Origin: Undaria pinnatifida
Taxonomy: Eukaryota > Sar > Phaeophyceae > Laminariales > Alariaceae
Length of the DNA stretch: 64,000 bases
Assembly: GCA_012845835.1 (NCBI GenBank)
Contig: JABAKD010000025.1
Span: 8,824,338 to 8,888,337, forward strand
Direction: 5' to 3'
Positions 22,302 to 31,569 of this stretch are shown here, piece after piece. Within the stretch, counting starts at the first letter, position 1. Every line of letters starts with the position of its first letter. The notes below the pieces were generated by a model. The model had not been told where the DNA came from. It ran no database searches and saw only the letters and a program-made list of their open reading frames with translations. A program made the translations under genes and the position numbers.

Positions 22302-22637
22302 AACATTTTTTTTTCTTCATCCCATTTATCATCCCCGCACCATTCTCGCGCTCCCTCCCAGTAGTAACTCAGATCCGGGGTCACATAGCGGGCCCTCCTC
22401 CTCCCTCCCCACTTCGGCACGTGCCTTCATTTTTACCGCGAGGAGAATCGAGCATTTTCTTCCCTCGTCGACTCGCGTCGAATTGTACCTAGCAGGCGCT
22501 CTCAGCAGTTGATCTCTTTTTTTTATTGCATTTTTGCAAATTAGGTCATATTTTCATCGTGGTGGTTGTCGAACTCAAGGACAACCAAACGTTGGAGATA
22601 TTCGAGGGTAAAACCACTAGACCACCGGGGCGGCCGG
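22302..22637 (-). mobile_element. tRNA-derived SINE, family 2, copy b
   Basis: The minus strand reads GCCCCGGTGGTCTAGTGGTT, containing a consensus polymerase III A box TGGTCTAGTGG, then a B-box-like GAGTTCGACAACC. The plus strand shares ACTCAGATCCGGGGTCACAT and CCTCGTCGACTCGCGTCGAA with the copy at 16790-17150. Confidence 0.8.
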
Positions 22638-22749
22638 CTGACAATTGATTAAAACAAAACAGGATCTTTGCATAGGGTTCAAAATCGTGTTGGCAGAAAA
22701 ACCAAATTTGCACGAAGCATCTGAAAGGTCAAGAAACAGGCAATATTTC

Positions 22750-23175
22750 AGTTGTTGTTGTTCTCACATTAACTCGCACAATCCAGTCCGTGGTCACAGG
22801 ACTGGTTCCAGTCATTCTGGAGCAGAGGAATACCCTTGGGAAAAACACAAACAACCCAAGGTGGTACACGCATAAATCACAGCTGACGCAATTCATGCCT
22901 CCACCAGAAACATATAAAAGTGAGATCGGGAGTCAGTATACGATGTGCCAGGTCCATACCGGTGCATACGTCTCATTACTCGCGCCTGGGAAAACCGACT
23001 ATACCGCTTGCCACCCAAGAAAGACTACCACGTATATATCACACGTAGCACCTATCACTACGCCTACGCACAACAGACGCAAGTCAATTGGAAAAAAGAA
23101 ACAAAGAACAAAGAAGAAAAAGGAAAGGAAATGGGTGCATGGGGCCAAGAAAAAGAAAAGAAAAATAATTTTTGG
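22750..23175 (+). mobile_element. A-tailed retroposon-like element, copy in intron 1
   Basis: It opens GTTGTTGTTGTTCTCACATT, carries the shared body with AAAGACTACCACGTATATAT, and ends in a GAAA-rich tail to about 23170. Confidence 0.82.
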
Positions 23176-23377
23176 GGGGTCTACTGGCGAGGCTGCCACC
23201 AGTACGGGATGTCACATGTCACGTGGTCTTTCGACGGTCTACAGCAGTAGTACTACGAACGACTTCCGATACACCCACCGAAGCACGGACTACCGGCCAA
23301 TTACGCGATCGACAGCTGGCTGTGGTTGTCACGTGTCTCTGCGTTGGGGGCCCCTGCCCTGCCTCTTGTTGGCTCTT

Positions 23378-24295
23378 GAGAGTGATGCGTGTACGACTAA
23401 ACTTGCCAACGAACGGCACTCGCACTGCACTTTGAGCTATCTGCTGTAGTTCTGGTTGCTACTTGTTGCTGCATTATGTGCTAGACGTTTCGCCCTTCGG
23501 CTACTGCTGTACACCTGCTGTTGTGTGTTTGCCAATGTCGTCCGTTGGCGTTCATGCCCGTCGTACATACTGCTGTTCTCACCGAGTACGTGCGGGTTTC
23601 CTCGTACCTCAACCGTACGACGACGAGCTCAACACAGAAGGGAGGTGACATGAAATGGCATGGACAATGGCCACATAGAAGCGAGCACAGCGGGATAGTT
23701 CGCTGCGAATCAACCGCACTCGTTCATGCCTACAGCAGAGGCTGGCTGGAGTGTCAGCGGCCGTGCTAAAGCCAGGGCCAAAGGCCGAAGAGACGGCTCT
23801 TCTACCTGCTTGGTTTTGTCTCGAGATTCTGTTATATATATTGGACAGAGTGATGCGTGTACGACTAAACTTGCCAACGGCACTCGCACTGCACTTTGAG
23901 CTATCTGCTGTAGTTCTGGTTGCTACTTGTTGCTGCATTACGTGCTAGACGTTCGCCCTTCGGCTACTGCTGCTACACCTGCTGTTTTGTGCTTGCCAAT
24001 GTCGTCAATTGGCGTTCATGCTCGTCGTACATACTGCTGTTCTCACCGATTACGTACGGGTTTCCTCGTACCTCAACCGTAGGACGACGAGCTCAAAACA
24101 GAAGGGAGGTGACATGAAATGGCAAGGACAATGGCCACATAGAAGCGAGCGCAGCGGGATAGTTCGCTGCGAATCAACCGCATTCGTTCATGCCTACAGC
24201 AGAGGCTGGCTGGAGTGTCAGCGGCCGTGCTAAAGCCAGGGCCAAAAGCCGAAGAGACGGCTCTACCTGCTTGGTTTTGTCTCGAAATTCTGTTA
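23378..24295 (+). repeat. Direct tandem duplication of ~460 bp in intron 1
   Basis: GAGTGATGCGTGTACGACTA through CTTGGTTTTGTCTCGAGATT occurs at about 23379-23830 and again at 23850-24290, with only small differences. Confidence 0.93.
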
Positions 24296-25271
24296 CGTGA
24301 AAGTATAATGGTTTGGGAGTTATTTTGTCACGAAACGTGTTGCCGTCGGTAATTTGTGTCACGAAGTTGTTGGATATCGTCGGTAAGTTGTGTCACGTTT
24401 TAGGTGAACCCACATTTGAAAATTGAATTTCCAGCTGGCAAAACGAGCAGAAACAAAAGCAATAAAATGCCGAGCAAGAAACCAAACGAACTAGTAAAAA
24501 AGTACAGCAAAGAAACTAACGCTCGAGAGTATGCCACCGCAAAATTCTAAACATTTTCACGTACCGTTTGGAAATGGTGCCAATTTTGTAAATCATTCAG
24601 GCGTTGCAGCCATTAAGATTCAACAATTTTTCCAAAATTCCTCCTCGACACTCGCTCGTCTCGCTCGGCACCCGGCCGCGTTCACGTCGATGTGCGGAAC
24701 AGACACGGCAGGGCGAGGGGCGTTGGAGCCGCCCCCCGAAGGTGGCGCTCGAACCAAGCAATATTCGACCGATAATTCCAGTTCCGCGAATCGCATACTT
24801 AAAACGAGACAAAAAACTCCTGACCAAAGTCCATGACACCAAGGAATGACTCGATATTCAAGGAATGATTTTATATATGTTTATTTCAAGGACGTCAGCC
24901 GTGAGTTCGATGAATTTCGGGTCAATACTCATCTTTGCAAGCTGCGTTATGGACATGACATGATTTTAACGTTTCCCCCTGCAAGCACATTTCCCACGCC
25001 GTGTCTCCAAACCGTGGTCGCCGGCCTCTAGGGATGACGCCTCGCATCTGCCACGTATTCCTTTTGGGACTTGATTTATAGTATAGCGACGAGAAAAAAT
25101 GACGATTTGCGATGTTCTCGAGCGTCTGCGAGTAGCGTGAGCGCCCAACAGTACGAGCAGGATCATGCTGCCTGCACCCCGTTCTGCACGAGTCTTGGCG
25201 ATGTCGCAGCTCGGACTCCAATTCTATCATCGCCAACCAGCAGTGGACGATGTAGTAATACTATTGATATA

Positions 25272-25432
25272 GGGGTCCCCCAGGTAGGTGGTCTGAGTAA
25301 GGCGGCATCCCGATATCGCAATCGCTTGGCGCGACTGGGGAATTGCACTCATTACCTGGAATGAATATGGCGGCTTCCCCCTATAAGGCGGTCATATTGC
25401 TCTGGCGCACCACCGCCTTTCTGGGGGATCCC
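25272..25432. mobile_element. 161-bp element with terminal inverted repeats (MITE-like)
   Basis: The left end is GGGGTCCCCCAGGTAGGTGG and the right end ACCACCGCCTTTCTGGGGGA then TCCC. The ends are imperfect inverted repeats of about 22 bp; flanks are consistent with a TA target duplication. A diverged copy with the same interior lies at 4256-4443. Confidence 0.6.
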
Positions 25433-26453
25433 TACTACTGTAGTCAAATATCGTGGTCAATTTTCCCGTGGTTCCCTCTATGTGTTGGAGGCATTTCTCA
25501 CCAGGGGCTAGTTCTAAATTTCCGACGCCAATAACACTAGGTCTCACATGCCGTTGACGGCATGTGCGTGTACATGATCCAATTGCTTCACGGATTTGCC
25601 GCGCGGTTAGCACTCAGTTCCATCCGACACGCGCGGGAGCAATACAGAAGTGTCTCTTAAGACAATTGAGTAGCGAACGTGGAGCCTGTCTAGTAGAGAG
25701 ACCTGCTACAACGAAGGTGGCCTGTGAACCAACCCCAACCCTTGGCCAACCTGTATGGAAGTTGTCCGGAAAACATACGCCAAAAATCACTTTTTCGGAA
25801 AAAATATCGGCATTACTACGGTTGATACACATTTTTGCTGGCCATTTCCATACTAACTACCATACGCTTATTCACGGGATATGCTGCTGGATAAAAAAAT
25901 AAACACGACAAGGTCCGCGCGCAGCTATACAGCTGACGCATGTATTTTAAACGATTTTATAGAAATCCCTTGCGTTGTAGTCCGGACGCCCAATTTTTCA
26001 TCCCCACTGTCACGCGCACCCCCATCTCCATCCACCAGCACTTGTCCAGCCACCCCTTCCCCTCTTATCACCACCTCCTTGCCGTTACTGCTGTAGTGAT
26101 CCCTCTAAGGCGCTGGTTGAGTGGTGCCGATTGCCTGCCATAGTGCCTTTGAAATCGCTTGACACACGTGGGAACAACCAGCAGTGGCGGTATGGGGAGT
26201 AGCACCGATTGCCTCTATAGTGCGACGTATACAGTCAGACAAAGCTAACAGCCTCAGCAGTTGATCGCAGGGGTAAAGTCCACGACCGTGGGGGGAGGCA
26301 TGTAGCTGCCCAGTATGACGAGGGGCGATTCAAGGGCCCGCTTTTGCCGCAATTCTGAACTATTGTCTAGAATACAGTGTGGAAGTCGGGAAAGTTGGTT
26401 TGCCCACGTGTGCCTCCAGTACTCTGAGGAGGGATAACTCATAAATTGGTCAA

Positions 26454-26492
26454 AACCCTAATTTAGATCGTAACCCTAACCCTAACCAGACC
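26454..26492 (-). repeat. Short telomere-like tract in intron 1
   Basis: AACCCTAATTTAGATCGTAA precedes CCCTAACCCTAACC. Confidence 0.7.
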
Positions 26493-26548
26493 CCGTCCCT
26501 GCCCATATAGACCTTTGTCCGGAACAAGTCCGCCTTTTTTTTTCCTTT

Positions 26549-26839
26549 TTGAAAATTCGGTCGACGACAGTAAAAGTCGCAACCAAAACTATTCCTGTAC
26601 TTCCGTACTTTGTCCTAGACATTAACTCAGACATCTCGGATAGGCTACTGAGGGATTTGACGGAACAACGTGGTAACCTAATGGTGATGGTAGATGCAGT
26701 TCGATTGGGTACGCGCAGGGGAAGGATAATTGGTTCGGTGTACCCGACGGACGCGTACCGGTGCTGTAGAGGAACTACTCTTGCTATTACTACTTGTAGT
26801 TGCACGCTGATTTATTCTCGCATCCGCCCTGCCCGGTAA
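26549..26839 (+). other. Unrecognised open frame in intron 1
   Basis: A 96-codon frame reads with mixed, protein-like composition, for example LPYFVLDINSDISDRLLRDL then TEQRGNLMVMVDAVRLGTRR. I do not recognise it. It could be an extra exon, a transposon remnant or chance. No splice borders with matching phase to exons 1 or 2 were found. Confidence 0.15.
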
Positions 26840-27188
26840 CCCTGCCTCCCGTGCCGTTGGTAGCAAAACACGCCTGATTTCGACACATCATAACCATTTT
26901 AGAGCTCTTCTACCCTTCACGAGGAACGATAAGCATGGTGACACGCGCGGCCGACATATCACGCAGCTTGCAAAACTCGAGTATCGACCATTCAATCGGC
27001 GGAACTCAAAGTTGACGCATTTGAAATAGTTCTAGTTGTCTCAATTAATTGCTGTCTTCCTTAGAATTAGGTAAAAAAGTTGTTGTACCCTTGACTCCCT
27101 TCCCCCCTGTACTATGTCTGTCTATTTCCTTATGTGTGTTGCTTGCCTTTTCTCTCCGACTTTTGGCGCGCTTGTGTTCGTACCACAG

Positions 27189-28610
27189 CGCATACGAGCA
27201 GAAGCCGCGGAGCGCTCCCGTCTGTCGCGGAAGGCTGACCGGGCTGTCAGGAGGGAGTCCAAGCGGGTTGAAGAACAAGGACAAGAGCAAGAACCACAGC
27301 AGCAGCAACAGTTGCAGCAACACCCCCAACGACAACAACCACAACAACCCACCGACACCGCCACCAACACCAATGCCAACACCGATAACAACACCCACAA
27401 CATCACCCACACCTCAACAATATCCACCCTTAAAGGTAAGCTCCGCGAAACCGCCCAGCTCGAGGTCGAGGCCAAGCTAGAAGCATGGCGCCGAAAACGC
27501 GCTAGAGCAGAAGCGGGCCTACCCGGAGAACCGAACGATAACTCGGAAAAAAATACCGGTTATTGCCCCACAGGTTCTGCTGCTTGGAGGCCTTGGCTTG
27601 GGGAGGCGGAGCCAATGGCAGGAGGGGGGCGGAGGGTTTGTGCCTCCACCTGGCCTAGGATTGTCGACGCTAAAGTCAGGCGAAGTATTCCTAATGAGGG
27701 GCTCAAGGTGATGGAGGCGTTTTTTCTAGGTGGTGGTGGTGGCGGTGGTGGGGGTGGTAGCGGTGGAGTTGGTGATGGTGGTGGGGGCGGTGGAGATCGC
27801 GGTATTGGGTGGGGCTCAGGGCATGAAGAGGACAACATGGAGCGGTGGATGGCGCCGTGGATGTTGGGTTGCGTGGAGCGTTCAGGGACTGGCGGGGTCG
27901 GTAACGGTAGCGAGAACGGTGACAACCGCGGTAGTGACTGCGGTAATTTATTCGGGAATGACGGTGGTAACGACTGCGGTAACGACTGCAATAGTTTCTG
28001 CGGTAGCAACTGCGGTAATTTATGCGGTATTTTCTGCTTTAATGGCTGCGGTAATTTATGCGGTAACAGCTGCGGTAATTACCTCCATGACTGCTTCGGT
28101 AAGGACCGCGGTAATCACGATATCGAGACCGCCAAGGGTGACGAGACCGGTGGAGATACAGCCGAAAATTGCGACATCGACCTTCCCAATGGCCGTTACG
28201 TTGGCGGAGCGACTACCAACATCGTCGATCTCGTCACCAGGAGCTCAGAAGAAGAGGCCTTGCAGGCGTTGACGGAGGAGGGAAAGGGAACAAGCAGCAC
28301 CCGTAATTGTCCTCTCTGCGGTAATTCTTACCGCGATAGCGGTAACTCTTGCCTCAGTACTGGTAGCTCTTACCCCAGCAATTCGTACAGCGGTCCGCTC
28401 AGCCAAAAAGGAGCGGCCCGGGGTCGAGGCATCGAAGGCGGTGGAGGTGGTGGTTTTGGGGACGAGGGCGGGGGGGCGGTAGCTGTGGCGGCGGCCGGGG
28501 GGCGAGGAGGCAACTATGGTGACAGTGCTGGAGAGGCGCGATTGGTCTTTTCTGAGCTTCATCACGAGATCGTCAGATTTTCGGAGTACGTTTCGCTCAC
28601 GCCGTCAGAG
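27189..28610 (+). CDS. TRF4-like: Predicted exon 2: low-complexity N-terminal region plus pre-catalytic helix of TRF4-like polymerase
   Basis: A pyrimidine-rich tract ending CCACAG precedes 27189, so I start the exon there rather than at the ATG at 27114, which lies in that tract. The 474 codons give in order: a charged, probably coiled-coil stretch (RIRAEAAERSRL...), a Gln run with Asn/Thr repeats, a second Arg/Glu helix, a Gly run near 27730-27790, a run of Cys-Gly-Asn repeats near 27950-28080, another Gly/Ala-rich part, and a conserved end SELHHEIVRFSEYVSLTPSE. That end matches the LHEEI.DF.EYMSPRPEE block just before the nucleotidyltransferase core of PAPD5/TRF4. The exon ends in phase 0 at GAG before GTGAGG. 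A strong embedded donor-like AAAG/GTAAGC at 27436 is in open frame and may be a decoy. An array of copies of the exon end follows in the intron. Confidence 0.8.
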
Positions 28611-29700
28611 GTGAGGGTGGAGATGGCGATGGGGTGCTTATGCTGCTAATCATAGTGTAGAACCGTTGAATTCTTGCTGGATTTATGACTGTGGAATGTT
28701 GTACTGGGTTTGCGACCGTTCGTTTTTTTTTTGTAGTTATGACCGTTGGATATTGCAACCGTAGGATATTGTGATCGCGTCGGATCTCGATGTTTTCCGG
28801 CCTTCATCACGATATCTTCAGATATTCGGAGTATATTTCGCTCACGCCGTCGGAGGTGAGGGTGGGAGTGGGAATGGGGGTGGTGATTTGAGACGATGAT
28901 TGTTGGATATTTGCTGGATTTACGACCTTTGGGTCTTGAAACCGTTGGATATTGCAGCCGTTGGACATTTTAACGATTGAATCTTGGTGGTCTGACATTT
29001 ATTGACGACGAAATCGTTGGGTTTTTCGGATTACGTTTCGCTCACTCCCTCGGAGGGGAAGGTCGGGATGGGGACTGGAGCTTGGGAATAATATCGTTGG
29101 TTTTTTGCTGGATTTTGTGTCGGTTGGGTGTTGAAACCGTTGGATATGGTAGCCGTTGGGTATTTTAACAATTGCATCTTATTAATAGTGTTTTCTGGCG
29201 TTTATTCACTGCGAGATCGTCAGTTTTGGGGAGTGCGATTCGCTCACGCTGTCGGAGATGTGGGTCGGGATGGGGATGGGACCTTGAAATTACCACCGTT
29301 GGGTATTTGCTGGTTTATATCCGCTGGATATAACAACCGCTGGATATTGTGGCCGTTGGATATTTTAACGGTTGGATCTTGGTGTTCTCTGACGTTTATT
29401 CACGACGAGATAATGAGGTACGAAGTATACGTTTCGCTCACGCCGTCGGAGATGAGGGTCGGGATGGGAATGGCGATGCGTATTTGAGACGATGACTGCT
29501 GGATCTGTGCTGGATTTATGACCGTTCGGTTCATGCAACTGTTGGATGTTGTAACCGTTGGATATGTTATGGGTTAGATCTTGGTGTTTTCTGACCTTTT
29601 ATTCACGACGAGATCGTCAGGTTTTCGGAGTACGTTTCGCTTACGGCGTCGGAGGTGAAGGTCGGGATGGGAAGGGCGCTGGGGGGTTGAAACTAAAACT
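28555..29700 (+). repeat. Tandem array of the exon 2 end plus 5' splice site, six copies
   Basis: The last ~55 bases of exon 2 (from CTTCATCACGAGATCGTCAG to GTCAGAG) and the following bases recur five more times, with borders near 28856, 29056, 29258, 29452 and 29655, a spacing of about 195-245 bp. Each unit keeps TTTCGCTCACGCCGTCGGAG or a close variant. Copies two and six still have GTGAGG or GTGAAG where the real donor lies; the others have GGG or ATG there. Between borders the units are filled with a short motif like ACCGTTGGATATT. This is the first half of intron 2. Confidence 0.9.
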
Positions 29701-29859
29701 TTTAGGTCTTTGCTGGAGTTGTGACCGTTGGATTTTTTCTGCAATTATGATCTTGGATATTTGTTGCAGAAATGAATGTTGGGTTTTTGCTGTGCTTTTG
29801 ACCGTTGGGTAATGTAACTGCTGTTGTGCTATCTGACCTACTCCACGATCCATTCGATT

Positions 29860-30062
29860 ATGGATCTTCCAATCGGATGTTGCGGAATGCAAAGCACAAA
29901 TCTCGCCAACGGCATGGAGTCTTGCGATTGAATCTTGCTCTTCTTGGAATGGATGTTGCTGCGGTTAGGTGGCGGTACGAGAAGCTCTAGCGGCATCGAT
30001 CACCCAAGCAGCAGAGTTATTCCCTGGGATCGGGCACTCCCGTGAGATCTTGTTGAACACTC
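29860..30062 (+). pseudogene. Upstream duplicate of exon 3, FGS motif lost
   Basis: The block at 29860-30062 matches 30105-30290, covering intron sequence, the acceptor and the first half of exon 3. After its own acceptor (TGCGGTTAG) it reads VAVREALAASITQAAELFPG, paralogous to VAARETLVASITEAAERSLG of exon 3. It then diverges before FGS. A strong donor-like GTGAGATC follows at 30042. Used as a 73-base cassette it would shift the frame, so it is most likely a pseudo-exon. Confidence 0.8.
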
Positions 30063-30202
30063 TGGGTGTTGCTGAAGACAGCTCATTGTTAGATAGTTTT
30101 GCCGTTGGATATTTTTCTATTGGATCTTGCGGAATAGAAACCTCACCGAATGGGATATTAATTTTGGATCTTGTTCTTCTGTCGCTGTCGTGATGCGTTC
30201 AG

Positions 30203-30332
30203 GTGGCGGCGAGGGAGACTCTCGTGGCATCGATTACCGAAGCAGCGGAGCGTTCACTGGGACCGGGCGCTTCCGCTCGGGCTTTCGGCAGTTACGCCAG
30301 CGGGGAGTCTAGAAGATGGAACCAAGCAGCTG
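30203..30332 (+). CDS. TRF4-like: Predicted exon 3: nucleotidyltransferase core with FGS motif
   Basis: After the acceptor TGCGTTCAG the exon reads VAARETLVASITEAAERS then LGPGASARAFGSYASG. It matches the family block R.EVV.RIE..I...WP.A.V..FGSF.TG. The FGS is the first signature of the DNA polymerase beta-like nucleotidyltransferase fold, in the loop that binds the nucleotide phosphates. The start phase (0) fits the preceding exon. The end is placed at GCTG before a consensus GTGAGT donor, in phase 1, which fits the acceptor at 31570. This leaves about 10 more residues between FGS and the catalytic Asp pair than in yeast or human relatives, so either the loop is longer here or the exact border is different. 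A truncated duplicate of this exon lies 234 bp upstream. Confidence 0.88.
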
Positions 30333-30399
30333 GTGAGTGCATATCGTGGCCCGTTTGGGGCCCAGGTATGGCGACCGAAATAACGACACGTGCGGGACT

Positions 30400-30640
30400 G
30401 ATTCTACTATAGCCCCCCCAAAAAAACATCGATTTTCTTTAACGGTCGTTTCGCGGCTGCTCAACATGAGGAAGAACGCATTCAAAAAACTATCTCCATG
30501 CATGTCTTTGTTTGCAAAGGACTATCAAACGATGACATCGGGGTGGCAAGGGACACCGTAGTTCAGGAGATAGGGCCGGGAGCTGGTTTCAAAACCGGCG
30601 GTTTCGTGTAAGAAAAACTCGGGGTGCTTCCGTAGAACGA
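30400..30640 (-). repeat. Dispersed ~210-bp repeat, copy 2, intron 3
   Basis: The plus strand reads TGATTCTACTATAGCCCCCC, GGCTGCTCAACATGAGG, GACATCGGGGTGGCAAGGGA and GAGCTGGTTTCAAAACCGGC. Confidence 0.8.
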
Positions 30641-31569
30641 CTGGCGGTCTTATCGAACGTCTGACGCGTGCTACGATAACGGTAGCATATTTTGGCCGGA
30701 AAAGAAATCTGCATGACGGGTAAGTTAACCCAATATTCGTCGGAAATTCGTTCTTTCAAAGAAGAAAAAAGTGTTGAGTACCTAGGCCATGGTATTGTCC
30801 ATCGGGTAGTTTTTTTGTTTTTTTTCCCGAAACAGGTTTCTGTGAACAATATCGGCGCACCTCTTCCGGCGTAGAACGCGTCGTCCACGAAGAATGTCTA
30901 CGGAAAGCGTGCAACAGAGAAAAAAAGAAAGTTCGTGCCCGCAGTTTTCTGATTGGTTACAAAAAATAAATAAGTGGTTGAAACATTTGAATGGTCGGAA
31001 AATTCTTGGTCGACATGAGTCAACCATGACCATCCGGGATCGTGATGTCATTTTTCCTAAAAACATGAACATATTTAGAATTGACAATTGACGGTGGATG
31101 ATGACGTCAGTCTTTTTGTCTACCAGGTAAGGTTTTATTAGAAAACTGCGAGCACGATTATTTCTCTACGTGCGGCACTCGGGGTCATCTATTGGGTCGG
31201 GAGTACATTGTTCTGTACACTAAAACGCATGCAAAAAACAACATCGGGCGGTCAGCCACCCTATCCGCCGTAAGCGCCCTATAACGGCGCTATAACCGCT
31301 GTAAAACGTGTAGGACGGTCTTCCGCTATAGGGCAGTCGAAGTTTTAGTGCACTAGACTGCCTTCTACTGGCCTCACTGCTGTAGACACTTTGTCACGAT
31401 TGATTTTAATATTTTTGTCGCTTTTTTTGCCACGAATCGTTCCTGAAAACCATTTATCCAAGTACTACGTATTAAGGCTTTGTATCGCTAGCCTGAACCC
31501 CTGTACCCCCCCCCCCCCACCCCCGGCCGCCACACGCTCGCCTTCGTCTCTATGCCACGTGAAAACCAG

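Noticed and set aside
22790-23449. 219-residue frame in the A-tailed element as a transposon protein
   Set aside because: The equivalent region in the copy at 13.9-14.2 kb switches frame, so protein conservation is not supported.
27114-27188. ATG at 27114 as the gene start with a hydrophobic signal-like leader
   Set aside because: The hydrophobic stretch is a pyrimidine tract directly before a CCACAG acceptor, so it is more likely intronic; TRF4 enzymes have no signal peptide.
27560-28565. Pro/Leu-rich frames on the minus strand opposite exon 2
   Set aside because: They mirror GGT/GGC-rich coding on the plus strand, which contains the family-conserved exon end.
28600-29700. The exon 2 border array as a CRISPR-like array
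   Set aside because: Repeat units are ~200 bp with similar, not unique, spacers, the host is a eukaryote, and the source is an adjacent exon.
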